Part shown: positions 15,319-24,922 of the stretch, piece by piece
How positions within the stretch are numbered: position 1 is the stretch's first letter
How the letters are laid out: every line of letters begins with the position of its first letter
Origin: Deltaproteobacteria bacterium
GTDB lineage: Bacteria; Desulfobacterota; DSM-4660; Desulfatiglandales; Desulfatiglandaceae
Assembly: GCA_022340265.1 (NCBI GenBank)
Contig: JAJDOH010000266.1
Location: 1 to 39,380, forward strand
DNA length: 39,380 nucleotides
Reading direction: 5' to 3'
Notes under the pieces: generated by a model
Told to the model about the DNA's origin: nothing
The model's input: the letters and a program-made list of their open reading frames with translations, nothing else
Database searches by the model: none
Made by a program: the position numbers and the translations under genes

Positions 15319-15450
15319 ATAAAAAAGAGGCATGGGTTTGTCGGGTATTTTGTTCTTCTGATCCTGATCGCAGCCTTTTCGGCCTGTGCATCCACATTTA
15401 AACAGGAAAGCACCGGGGAATATGTGGACGATTCGGTGATCACCACCAAG
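15319..15450 (+). pseudogene. Truncated BON-domain gene
   Basis: Homologous to the start of the gene at 9975: the signal segment LIAAFSACAST and EYVDDSVITTK are retained. The ATG has become ATA, and the sequence ends after codon 44 (ACCACCAAG), exactly where the class II dyad element begins. The BON fold itself is lost. The frame stays open for about 70 more bases into unrelated sequence. Confidence 0.85.
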
Positions 15451-15452
15451 AT

Positions 15453-15488
15453 CCCTCAATATATTGAGGTTTCACCAAATATTGAGGG
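15453..15488. promoter_or_regulatory. Tandem dyad, class II (copy 3)
   Basis: CCTCAATATATTGAGG (15454-15469) is a perfect 16-bp palindrome, followed by CACCAAATATTGAGGG. Downstream homology to copy 2 continues to about TCGTTAT at 15537. No sigma-54 promoter follows at the expected 100 bp; the glucan synthase gene starts instead. Confidence 0.55.
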
Positions 15489-15555
15489 CGAGCCGATCGT
15501 TTCAACCTCTTTTTTCCTTTAATCCAATCACTCGTTATAAAAGGAGATCGCAGGC

Positions 15556-18500
15556 GTGAGGTTTGGCGGCAAGATAATCCCGAGGATCCACCTCTCTTTG
15601 AAAGCCCGTTTCGGCGGTGTCGCCGGACCTCTGGCGTATGCCGAAGATGAGCCGCCCCTGCGATCGGAACTCTTCAGCAGCGATCAGATGAAACGGCATG
15701 GCAGGGTGCTGGCGGAATCGCACAAACTGAGCCCGGGGCGCCCTTCGAACCGACTCCTGACCCGTCTTGCCGAAAATGAAACCGTCCTGATTGAAGCCCA
15801 CAAACTGTTGACGGAAGCGGTTAAGGCCGATCGTCGCATTGTACCGGCCGGAGAGTGGCTCCTCGATAATTTCTATCTGATCGAAGAACAGATTCGCATG
15901 GCGCAGCGGCACCTGCCCAAGCGTTACAGCCGGGAACTGCCGCATTTGCTGAACGGCCCATCCGGCGGCCTTCCACGTGTGTACGATATTGCACTGGAGA
16001 TTGTCTCCCACGGCGATGGGTGCGCGGATGCGGAAAGTCTCAGTAATTTCGTGGAAGCCTACCAAACGGTAACCGACCTGAAGCTCGGCGAATTGTGGTC
16101 CATCCCCATCATGCTGCGCCTCGCGCTGATCGAGAATCTGCGCCGCATTGTTGCCAGGATTGCCGGTGGACGGATGGACCGTAACCGTGCGGATTATTGG
16201 GCGGACCAGATGGTGAAGAGCGTCGAGACCGACCCCAATGGCCTGATTCTGGTGATTGCGGATATGGCCCGCTCGAATCCTGCCCTGGTGAGTTCGTTCG
16301 TCGCGGAATTTGCACGCCGCTTACAGGGGCAGGGACCTGCTTTGGCTTTGCCGCTCACCTGGATTGAGCAGCGCCTTTCAGAGTCGGGCCTGACCATTGA
16401 GCGGTTGATGCAGAAAGAAAGCCGGCAACAGGCAGCCGACCAGGTTTCCTTAAGCAACAGCATCGGCAGTCTCCGGTTTCTGGGCGCGATGGACTGGCGT
16501 GAGTTTGTTGAAACCATGAGTGCCGTGAATCGAATCCTGCGGGAGGATCCGAGCGAAGTATATGGAAAAATGGATTTCGCCACCCGCGATCGGTACCGTC
16601 ACATGGTGGAATACATCGCCAAGCGCAGCCCGCTTTCCGAAAGCGAGGTAGCCCGTCGGGCAATCCGGCTGGCCGGCGAAGGTGTGGACGGGAAGGACGG
16701 CGGCAACCCATCGGCACATGTTGGATTCTATCTGATCGACAAGGGATTGCGAGATCTCGAAAGCGTAGCGGACATACGCCTTTCCACCCTGGAGGCGATT
16801 CATCGAAAGATCTGCAAGGCTCCTTTGCTCCTCTATCTGGGTGCGAATTTTCTGATAACGGTGATTTTGACCGGCCTGTTCCTGGAGAAAGCGAACCTCG
16901 GTGAAATGCCTGTCTGGCTAATGGCACTGATTGTCGCTTCCTTGCTGCTGGGTGCAAGCCACCTGGCTGTGGCCCTTACGAACTGGCTGGCCACGTTGCT
17001 GGCCGTGCCGCGCCTGCTGCCACGCATGAACTTTTCCGAAGGAATTCCTCCAGAATTTCGCACCCTGGCCGTGATTCCCACCATGCTCACCAGCGCACAC
17101 AACGTCGAGAATCTGGTTGAGGCGCTGGAGGTTCGATTCCTGTCCAATCGGGACGACAACCTGCACTTTGGTCTGCTGACGGATTTCCGGGACGCCTCGG
17201 AGAAAACACTTCCCGAGGACGAGCCGTTGTTGAGTCTGGCCCAAAAGGGAATCCGGGGATTGAACGAAAAATACCGAAACGCTAAAAGCGATATATTCTT
17301 TCTCTTTCATCGTCCGCGGCGCTGGAATCCGCACGAAAAAATCTGGATGGGTTACGAACGAAAGCGAGGAAAGCTTGAGGATTTGAATTTGCTTCTGCGC
17401 GGCGGCAAGGAAGATTATTTTTTTCTTATCGTCGGAGATATGGGTGTCTTAACGAATGTCAAGTATGTAATCACCCTGGACACGGATACGGCCCTTCCCC
17501 GCGATTCGGCGTGCCAGTTTGTAGGCGCCATGGCCCACCCGCTGAACCGTGTGCGGTACGGCAAAAACAAAGAGCGCGCGGTTGCGGGGTATACCATCCT
17601 GCAGCCGCGCGTAGCGGTAAGCCTCCCTGGCGTGAACCAATCGCGCTATGTGCAGCTGTTCGGGAATGAACCGGGCATCGACCCCTATACACGGGTGGTC
17701 TCCGATGTTTACCAGGATGTATTCGGTGAGGGCTCATTTATCGGAAAGGGCATCTATGATGTGGATGCGTTTGAACGGTCCCTCAAGGGGCGCTTTCCCG
17801 AAAACAGGATCCTCAGCCATGACCTCCTGGAGGGATGCTATGCGCGAGCGGGACTGCTCAGCGATGTGCTGTTGTACGAGGAATATCCATCCCGCTACGC
17901 TGCGGAGGTCAGCCGGCGGCATCGATGGATTCGCGGAGATTGGCAGATTGCCCGCTGGCTCTTTCCGGGCGTTCCCGATCTTGCGAAAAATCGTCGCAAA
18001 AATCCCCTCTCCGGGGTCTCCCGCTGGAAGATTTTTGACAATCTTCGCCGAAGCCTTGTACCGGCTGCGTTAACCTTGCTGTTGCTCCTGGGCTGGACAA
18101 CATTGTCGCCACCCTGGTTATGGACCGTGCTGGCGATGGGAATCCTCCTGATTCCCTCCTGGATCGCCTCGCTTCTGGATTTGTGTAAAAAACCGCGTGA
18201 AGTGTTGCTGCGTCAGCATCTTGCCGCATCGGTGCGATCGGCCGCAAGACACTCCGCTCAGGCGGCCTTTACCTTTGCCTGTCTTCCCTATGAGGCCTTT
18301 TTCAGTCTTGATGCAATCGTGCGTACCGCTTGGCGGATGCGGATCAGTCATAAACAACTTCTGGAATGGAATCCCTCCGTCGATGCGGATCACCAAGGCC
18401 GAACGGACCTTACCGCCTCCTGGCGAGCCATGTGGTTTGCCCCCTTCCTGGCCGCCGCCGCCGGGATTTATCTGGCCGTTTCGAATCCGGCTACGCTCAT

Positions 18501-21500
18501 CCCGGCAGGGCCCGTGCTGAGTCTGTGGTTCATTTCCCCTGCAATCGCCTGGTGGATCAGTCGGCCTTTGGCTCGCCGGAAAACAACCCTGACGGCTGAT
18601 CAGACCCTCTTTCTTAGGAAGCTTTCCCGAAAGACCTGGAGATTTTTCGAGACCTTTGTCGGTCCGGAAGACCATTGGCTGCCGCCGGATAACTATCAAG
18701 AGCAGCCTGTTTCCGTGGTCGCGCACCGAACGTCGCCCACCAACATGGGGTTTGCGCTTCTGGCGAATTTATGTGCGTACGACTTCGGTTACATATCGGC
18801 CGGGGAACTCATCAAGCGCACGAGAAATGCGTTTCACACCATGAAAAAACTCGAACGCTATAAAGGCCACTTTTACAACTGGTATGACACCCTGACGCTG
18901 AAACCGCTCCAACCCACCTATATTTCGACGGTGGACAGCGGGAACCTTGCCGGCTATCTGCTGACCCTGCGGCCCGCTCTCCTCGCGCTGCCCGGCGAGC
19001 GGATCCTGGAAGCGCAATGGTTTGAAGGTCTTGGAGATACCCTGAGCATCCTTATGGATGCCATGGGAGACCCCGCTTCACCCTCGCTCGGTCAGTTGCA
19101 AAAAGACCTGGCTTCCCTGTCCGCGTCCTGGCCCACAAAGCTCAGGGAGACCCGTTTCCACCTTGCGGGAATGGCCGCATCCGCCGAGGGGTTGGTGCGC
19201 AGTCTTGGCACTGACCCCGCAAGCCAGGTGGGCCATTGGGCCCGCGCCTTACTCCGGCAATGCCGGGAGGCTCTCAATGAGTTGGCATTCCTGACGCCCT
19301 GGGCCGTTCTACCCGATCCTCCGGACAAGGAAAGCATTCCCGGCTGGCTTGATGCGTTCCCTACGCTGAACGAACTGGCCGGATTTACGGGAAAATGGTT
19401 GCAGGCCGTGGAGGATCGCGTCGGCCCGGAGACATCCCTTGAAGAAAAGAATCGCCTCAGTGAATTTCGCAGCCTCATCATTCAAGCAAGCGGCCGCGCC
19501 AGGGCCAGGATTGCCACCATCGAGCGCCTAGCGCGGCGATCCGTTGAAATGGCCGATATGGAGTACGATTTTCTGTTTGACAAGGCCCGTCATCTACTGA
19601 CAATCGGTTACAATGTTTTGGAGCGCCGTCGGGATTCGAGTTACTACGACCTGCTGGCTTCCGAAGCAAGATTCGCCACTTTTGTGGGAATTTCACAGGG
19701 GAAACTGCCCCAGGAGAGCTGGTTTTCCCTGGGGCGCCTGCTTACCAGCGCCGGCGGAAAACCGATCCTGCTTTCGTGGAGCGGTTCCATGTTTGAATAT
19801 CTGATGCCGCTTCTGGTGATGCCCACTTACGAAGGCACCCTGCTGGAACAGACCTATCAGGCCGCGGTGGAGAGACAGATCCAGTATGGAAGAAGCCGTG
19901 GGATGCCGTGGGGTATTTCGGAGTCGGGCTATCTTGCCATCGACATTCACCGCAACTACCAGTACCGCGCCTTTGGCGTCCCGGGGCTGGGACTCAAACG
20001 CGGGCTGTCCGAGGATTCGGTTATTGCGCCCTATGCGTCCGCCCTCGCCCTGATGGTGAGGCCCGAGGCGGCATGCATGAATTTGCAGCGACTCGCCGCT
20101 GAAGGGTTAGCGGGGAAATACGGCCTCTATGAGGCCATCGATTACACCCCGTCACGACTGCCGCACGGACAATCGAGCGCCGTGGTCCGGTCCTTCATGG
20201 CCCATCACCAGGGCATGAGTTTGCTGGCCCTTGCCTATCTGCTTCTGGGCCGGCCCATGCAGAAACGCTTCGATTCGGACCCGTTGTTCCGGGCGACCAC
20301 ACTGTTGCTGCAGGAGCGGATTCCCAAAGCCACCGCTTTCCATTGGCACACCGCCGAGCTTTCCGAAGTCCATGCTGCCGCCGGCGATTCCGAGACACCG
20401 GCCCTCGTCTTCCACAGCGCCGACACACGTGTTCCGAAGGTGCAGATTCTGTCCAACGGCAGATACCACGTCATGGTTTCAAACGCGGGCGGCGGGTACA
20501 GCCGCTGGAACGATATGGCCGTCACACGCTGGCGGGAAGACAGTACCCGGGACAACTGGGGCTCATTCTGTTACCTCCGTGATGTGGCGAGCGGGGAGTT
20601 CTGGTCCACAGCGTATCAGCCAGCGCTCAGGCCATCGGAATCCTATGAAGCGATTTTCTCGGAATCGAAGGCGGAGTTCCGCTGCCGCCACAGCGATTTG
20701 GATGCGCATACGGAGATTGTGGTTTCACCTGAGGATGACATTGAAGTTCGCAGACTTGTCATCGGCAACCACTCGCGCGCACGCCGGACCGTCGAGATTA
20801 CGAGCTATGCGGAAGTCGTTCTCGCATCGCCGGCGTCAGACGCACTGCATCCCGCTTTCAGCAATCTCTTTGTTCAAACCGAAATCCTCAGCGCCAAGCA
20901 GGCGATTCTCTGCGCCCGCCGGCCCCGTTCCCCGGATGAGCCGACGCCCTGGATGTTTCACCTCATGGCCGTCCGAGAGACGAACATAGAGGATATTTCC
21001 TATGAGACCGACCGCAGTCGATTCATCGGCCGCGGAAACACCCCGGCCGACCCTCAGGCAATGAACGAAACCACGATGCTCTCCGGCAGCGAAGGCTCCG
21101 TGCTCGATCCGATTGTTTCCATCCGCTGCCGTATCCATCTGGAACCGGGAGAATCGGCGACCATCAATATGGTCTTCGGCATGAGCGAGACCCGCGACGC
21201 GTGTGTCGGTCAGGTTGAGAAGTACCGGGATTGGCATTTTACGGATCGGGTGTTCGATCTCGCGTGGACCCACAGCCAGGTGTTCCTGCGGCATATCAAT
21301 GCCACTTGGGCCGATGCGCAACTATACGGCCGTCTCGCCGGTTCCATCATTTATGCCGATTCCTCGCTGCGGGCCGCCCCAAAGGTTCTCGTCAAGAACC
21401 GCCGCGGACAATCCGGTCTATGGAGCCATGCTATTTCCGGGGATTTTCCCATCGTGCTGCTTCGCATCGGGGACCGCGCCAATATCGATTTGGTGCGGCA

Positions 21501-24327
21501 ACTGGTTCAGGCTCACGCATACTGGCGCCTAAAAGGATTGACGGTAGACCTGGTAATCTGGAACGAAGATCACTCCGGTTACCGGCAAGGGCTCCATGAA
21601 CAAATCATGGTGCTGATTGCCGCCGGCATTGAAGCCAACATGACCGATCGACCCGGCGGCATCTTTGTAAGACCCGCGGACCAGATGTCGGATGAGGACC
21701 GCATCCTTATCCAAACGGTGGCCCGGGTCATCCTCAGTGACGATCGAGGAGCGCTGGCGGATCAGATAACCCGTCGCGGGCTTCCGGTAACAGCCGTTTC
21801 GAGCCTTACTCCGAGGCAAACCCGCCGCACCGCTTCTTCGGAAGTTGGCGCGTTACCGCGCAGTGATCTGGTATTTTTCAATGGGCTTGGAGGGTTCACT
21901 CCGGATGGGCGAGAGTATGTTGTTACCACCGGGCTTGGACAAACAACCCCCGCGCCGTGGGCGAATGTCCTTGCGAACCCAACCTTCGGAAGCCTCATCT
22001 CGGAGAGCGGTCCGGTGTGCACCTGGTCCGAAAATGCCCATGAATTTCGTCTCACCCCCTGGACCAATGATCCCGTGAGCGATTCCAGTGGAGAAGCCTT
22101 TTACCTCCGTGATGAGGAGAGGGGTCACTTCTGGTCCCCCACACCGCTGCCCAGCCGGGGCGACACGCCTTACGCCACTCGGCACGGATTCGGCTACAGC
22201 GTTTTCGAACACAATGAGCGCGGCATCCTCTCAGAGCTTTGGGTTTACGTTGCCGTGGACGCGTCCATCAAGTTCACGGTATTGAAAGTGCGTAACAAGT
22301 GTGGCCGGTCCCGGCGACTTTCGGCCACGGGATACGTCGAATGGGTGCTGGGAGATCTGCGGCCGAAATCGGCCATGCATGTGATCACCGAAATCAATCC
22401 CGAAACCGGAGCGATCTTTGCACGGAATCATTACGGCGCGGAGTTCGCCGATCGGGTTGCCTTTTTCCATGTGGACGATACGTCTCGGACCGTGAGTGGC
22501 GACAGGGCGGAGTTTATCGGACGAAACGGCACGCTGCAAAGTCCGGCTGCCATGACCCGGTCCGGCCTTTCCGGCAAAGTGGGCGCCGCGCTGGACCCCT
22601 GTGCCGGGATCCATGTACAGTTCGAGATAGGAGACGGTCAGGAGCGTGAGCTGGTTTTCCTGCTGGGCATCGGAAAAGACGCCGGTGATGCCGTCAACAT
22701 GGTCAGACGGGTTCGGGGTTCCGCGGGGGCACAGGAGGCGCTTGAAGCGGTATGGGGGTACTGGAATCGAACCCTCGGAGCCGTGCAGGTGGAAACACCC
22801 GATACGGCCCTCAATGTGCTGGCCAACGGATGGCTCCCGTATCAGACAATGACTTCCCGTCTTTGGGGACGGTGTGGTATCTACCAGTCGGGCGGCGCCT
22901 TCGGTTTCCGCGATCAGTTGCAGGACGTGATGGCACTCGTATATGCGGAGCCGGGCCTTTTCCGCGAACATTTACTCCGCTCTGCGGCCCATCAGTTCCC
23001 AGAAGGTGACGTTCAGCATTGGTGGCATCCCCCCTCGGATCGGGGTGTGCGGACCCGCTGTTCCGACGATTATCTCTGGCTGCCATTGGCCACCTGCCGT
23101 TACATTTCAAACACAGGGGATACGGGGGTGCTGGATGAATCCGTCCCATCCCTTGAGGGGCGGCTGCTGAAGGAAGACGAGGAATCCTACTATGATCAGC
23201 CTAACCGCTCAGGAGAATTGATCAGCTTGTACGAACACTGTGTGCGAGCCATCCTCCGCTCTCTCCGTTTTGGCGCCCACGGACTTCCGCTCATGGGGTC
23301 CGGCGACTGGAACGACGGTATGAATCGGGTGGGCATAGAGGGTAAAGGGGAAAGCGTCTGGTTGGGGTTCTTCCTTTATGAAGTGCTTATTCAGTTTAGG
23401 GAGGTTGCCCGCCGGCGGCAGGAAACGGCTTTTGCCGAGCGTTGCATGAAGGAGGCGGAGCGGCTGCGCCGGAATCTCGAAGGGAACGGCTGGGATGGCG
23501 CGTGGTATCGCCGCGCCTATTTCGACGACGGCTCGCCGCTGGGTTCATCGGTTAACACCGAGTGCCGCATTGATTCAATCGCCCAGAGCTGGTCCGTTCT
23601 TTCGGGCGCCGCGGATCCCGAGCGTTCGCGCATGGCCATGGAAGCGGTGGATGAACACCTCGTCCGCCGCGAACATGGGCTGGTTCAGCTTCTGGATCCG
23701 CCTTTCGACCAGTCGGATCTGGACCCCGGCTACATCAAAGGATACGTTCCGGGTGTCAGAGAAAACGGGGGGCAGTACACCCATGCGGCCATCTGGGCGG
23801 CAATGGCCTTCGCCCGTCTGGGTGACAGGCGGCGTGCGTGGGAACTCTTTACCATGATCAACCCGGTGAACCACGGCAGATCGCCCGAGGAGACGAGCAC
23901 CTACAAGGTGGAACCCTATGTCATTGCGGCCGACGTCTATGCGGTGGCGCCGCATACCGGCCGTGGTGGCTGGACGTGGTACACAGGCTCGGCCGCCTGG
24001 ATGTACCGGCTGGTGGTGGAATCACTCCTGGGACTGAAGCTGGAAGTGGACAAGCTGCGGTTTGAACCGTGCCTTCCTGCCGACTGGAACGGCTTCAAGG
24101 TGCATTACCGGTATCGGGAAACGGTCTATCACATCGAAGTCCTTCAAACGGATGATGAGAATACCGACGTGCGCGTGACCGTGGATGGGACCGAGGGAAG
24201 GGATAAGACGATCCCCCTTAAGGATGACCATCTGGAACATACGGTGGAGGTGAGAATACCCGGTTCGCGCGAAGCTCTCCCCATCATAAACACTCAGTTG
24301 GGTCGGCACGCCATGGTTGCATCGTAA
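15556..24327 (+). CDS. ndvB: Cyclic beta-1,2-glucan synthase (GT84-GH144-like-GH94)
   Basis: A 2923-residue membrane enzyme that builds, processes and cyclises beta-1,2-glucan from UDP-glucose. About residues 1-420 are a cytoplasmic region. Membrane helices fall at roughly 424-478, 836-873 and 962-1003. The GT84 glucosyltransferase between them carries DTD (D642, D644) and RRHRW (787-791). About 1017-1580 is a glucoamylase-like domain. Two GH94-type beta-sandwich regions lie at about 1610-1890 and 2100-2370. The phosphorylase-like (alpha/alpha)6 domain from about 2415 has GDWNDGMN (2583-2590), with the usual catalytic Asp. Length is close to known synthases (about 2800-2870). The start is GTG, 9 nt after AGGAG. 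The product is a periplasmic osmoregulatory glucan. The gene reads GC-richer than its neighbours and splits a small-gene unit, which suggests insertion. Confidence 0.9.
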   Translation: MRFGGKIIPRIHLSLKARFGGVAGPLAYAEDEPPLRSELFSSDQMKRHGRVLAESHKLSPGRPSNRLLTRLAENETVLIEAHKLLTEAVKADRRIVPAGEWLLDNFYLIEEQIRMAQRHLPKRYSRELPHLLNGPSGGLPRVYDIALEIVSHGDGCADAESLSNFVEAYQTVTDLKLGELWSIPIMLRLALIENLRRIVARIAGGRMDRNRADYWADQMVKSVETDPNGLILVIADMARSNPALVSSFVAEFARRLQGQGPALALPLTWIEQRLSESGLTIERLMQKESRQQAADQVSLSNSIGSLRFLGAMDWREFVETMSAVNRILREDPSEVYGKMDFATRDRYRHMVEYIAKRSPLSESEVARRAIRLAGEGVDGKDGGNPSAHVGFYLIDKGLRDLESVADIRLSTLEAIHRKICKAPLLLYLGANFLITVILTGLFLEKANLGEMPVWLMALIVASLLLGASHLAVALTNWLATLLAVPRLLPRMNFSEGIPPEFRTLAVIPTMLTSAHNVENLVEALEVRFLSNRDDNLHFGLLTDFRDASEKTLPEDEPLLSLAQKGIRGLNEKYRNAKSDIFFLFHRPRRWNPHEKIWMGYERKRGKLEDLNLLLRGGKEDYFFLIVGDMGVLTNVKYVITLDTDTALPRDSACQFVGAMAHPLNRVRYGKNKERAVAGYTILQPRVAVSLPGVNQSRYVQLFGNEPGIDPYTRVVSDVYQDVFGEGSFIGKGIYDVDAFERSLKGRFPENRILSHDLLEGCYARAGLLSDVLLYEEYPSRYAAEVSRRHRWIRGDWQIARWLFPGVPDLAKNRRKNPLSGVSRWKIFDNLRRSLVPAALTLLLLLGWTTLSPPWLWTVLAMGILLIPSWIASLLDLCKKPREVLLRQHLAASVRSAARHSAQAAFTFACLPYEAFFSLDAIVRTAWRMRISHKQLLEWNPSVDADHQGRTDLTASWRAMWFAPFLAAAAGIYLAVSNPATLIPAGPVLSLWFISPAIAWWISRPLARRKTTLTADQTLFLRKLSRKTWRFFETFVGPEDHWLPPDNYQEQPVSVVAHRTSPTNMGFALLANLCAYDFGYISAGELIKRTRNAFHTMKKLERYKGHFYNWYDTLTLKPLQPTYISTVDSGNLAGYLLTLRPALLALPGERILEAQWFEGLGDTLSILMDAMGDPASPSLGQLQKDLASLSASWPTKLRETRFHLAGMAASAEGLVRSLGTDPASQVGHWARALLRQCREALNELAFLTPWAVLPDPPDKESIPGWLDAFPTLNELAGFTGKWLQAVEDRVGPETSLEEKNRLSEFRSLIIQASGRARARIATIERLARRSVEMADMEYDFLFDKARHLLTIGYNVLERRRDSSYYDLLASEARFATFVGISQGKLPQESWFSLGRLLTSAGGKPILLSWSGSMFEYLMPLLVMPTYEGTLLEQTYQAAVERQIQYGRSRGMPWGISESGYLAIDIHRNYQYRAFGVPGLGLKRGLSEDSVIAPYASALALMVRPEAACMNLQRLAAEGLAGKYGLYEAIDYTPSRLPHGQSSAVVRSFMAHHQGMSLLALAYLLLGRPMQKRFDSDPLFRATTLLLQERIPKATAFHWHTAELSEVHAAAGDSETPALVFHSADTRVPKVQILSNGRYHVMVSNAGGGYSRWNDMAVTRWREDSTRDNWGSFCYLRDVASGEFWSTAYQPALRPSESYEAIFSESKAEFRCRHSDLDAHTEIVVSPEDDIEVRRLVIGNHSRARRTVEITSYAEVVLASPASDALHPAFSNLFVQTEILSAKQAILCARRPRSPDEPTPWMFHLMAVRETNIEDISYETDRSRFIGRGNTPADPQAMNETTMLSGSEGSVLDPIVSIRCRIHLEPGESATINMVFGMSETRDACVGQVEKYRDWHFTDRVFDLAWTHSQVFLRHINATWADAQLYGRLAGSIIYADSSLRAAPKVLVKNRRGQSGLWSHAISGDFPIVLLRIGDRANIDLVRQLVQAHAYWRLKGLTVDLVIWNEDHSGYRQGLHEQIMVLIAAGIEANMTDRPGGIFVRPADQMSDEDRILIQTVARVILSDDRGALADQITRRGLPVTAVSSLTPRQTRRTASSEVGALPRSDLVFFNGLGGFTPDGREYVVTTGLGQTTPAPWANVLANPTFGSLISESGPVCTWSENAHEFRLTPWTNDPVSDSSGEAFYLRDEERGHFWSPTPLPSRGDTPYATRHGFGYSVFEHNERGILSELWVYVAVDASIKFTVLKVRNKCGRSRRLSATGYVEWVLGDLRPKSAMHVITEINPETGAIFARNHYGAEFADRVAFFHVDDTSRTVSGDRAEFIGRNGTLQSPAAMTRSGLSGKVGAALDPCAGIHVQFEIGDGQERELVFLLGIGKDAGDAVNMVRRVRGSAGAQEALEAVWGYWNRTLGAVQVETPDTALNVLANGWLPYQTMTSRLWGRCGIYQSGGAFGFRDQLQDVMALVYAEPGLFREHLLRSAAHQFPEGDVQHWWHPPSDRGVRTRCSDDYLWLPLATCRYISNTGDTGVLDESVPSLEGRLLKEDEESYYDQPNRSGELISLYEHCVRAILRSLRFGAHGLPLMGSGDWNDGMNRVGIEGKGESVWLGFFLYEVLIQFREVARRRQETAFAERCMKEAERLRRNLEGNGWDGAWYRRAYFDDGSPLGSSVNTECRIDSIAQSWSVLSGAADPERSRMAMEAVDEHLVRREHGLVQLLDPPFDQSDLDPGYIKGYVPGVRENGGQYTHAAIWAAMAFARLGDRRRAWELFTMINPVNHGRSPEETSTYKVEPYVIAADVYAVAPHTGRGGWTWYTGSAAWMYRLVVESLLGLKLEVDKLRFEPCLPADWNGFKVHYRYRETVYHIEVLQTDDENTDVRVTVDGTEGRDKTIPLKDDHLEHTVEVRIPGSREALPIINTQLGRHAMVAS

Positions 24328-24375
24328 CCATTCAGAACACCGGCAAAACTGAACTGGGAATGCTGCCTAATCTCT

Positions 24376-24397
24376 CTTAGCGGTTTTTGCCAGGATA
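24376..24397 (+). promoter_or_regulatory. Decayed sigma-54 promoter relic
   Basis: TTTTTGCCAGGATAGTTACA aligns with the functional-looking TTTTTGGCAGGATATTTGCA at 8810-8829, but the key GG has become GC and the -12 TTTGC has become GTTAC. It should no longer bind sigma-54. Confidence 0.5.
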
Positions 24398-24415
24398 GTT
24401 ACAGAGGCTGTTTTC

Positions 24416-24697
24416 ATGTCCCTGATTATCATAAGAATGACGGTCCTTTCTGAAAAGTACAAGGAACTTTCCCAGACGATCGCATTACTGATCGGTTCTA
24501 TAAGGGCTGAGCAGGGATGTCGGCGGTGCGATTTTTGGCAGAGCATGGAGAATGAAAATCAGCTCTTTCTACTGGAAGAATGGGATACCCGGGCAGACCT
24601 TAACCGCCACCTGAACTCGGAGCGCTTTAAGGTGCTTCGGGGTACAATGAACCTTCTTCAAGAACCCTGCGAAATGACAACGTGCGAGTTGGTATGA
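24416..24697 (+). CDS. ABM-domain protein (paralogue)
   Basis: A 93-residue protein closely related to the one at 8842: both share KYKELSQTIALLIGSI / KRKELSQTIALLIGAI, GCRRCDF, LLEEWDTR and MNLLQEPCEM. The second Cys of CRRC is kept, but the third (CDFC) is replaced by Trp. It ends earlier, without the 8842 protein's C-terminal extension. The only recognisable promoter is the decayed relic upstream, so it may depend on read-through from the glucan synthase gene. Confidence 0.75.
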   Translation: MSLIIIRMTVLSEKYKELSQTIALLIGSIRAEQGCRRCDFWQSMENENQLFLLEEWDTRADLNRHLNSERFKVLRGTMNLLQEPCEMTTCELV

Positions 24698-24710
24698 ACG
24701 GCTAAGGTAA

Positions 24711-24907
24711 AGCCCTTTTCGCCACAGCGCAATTTAGACCTGGATTGGTTCGGAGAATATGTCCGAGGTGAGAAAGCGGCCGACCTTCAAGGTGTGGATG
24801 TTTTCGATTTCTGGCTGAGTTGGCCCTGGAAACGGCACATCAAAATGCTGCCGATGTTCAAAAGGGGGGTTGAACCGCAAAACCGACTTCTGACATCAAC
24901 CGCTTGA
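24711..24907 (+). pseudogene. C-terminal relic of the 12593-type unknown gene
   Basis: It aligns with the last 65 or so codons of the gene at 12593-13432 (CCTTTTCGCCACAGCGC, GACCTGGATTGGTTCGGA, CGGCCGACCTTCAAGG). A 1-base deletion at GTTTTCGATTTCTGG (GTTTTCGAATTTCTGG in the intact gene) shifts the frame, and there is no start. It is non-functional. Confidence 0.85.
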
Positions 24908-24922
24908 TGGGGATGAGCTTGA

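Noticed and set aside
15556..24327. Numerous long antisense and other-frame open frames inside the glucan synthase gene
   Set aside because: These are shadows of a GC-rich long gene; none has a ribosome site with recognisable protein content.
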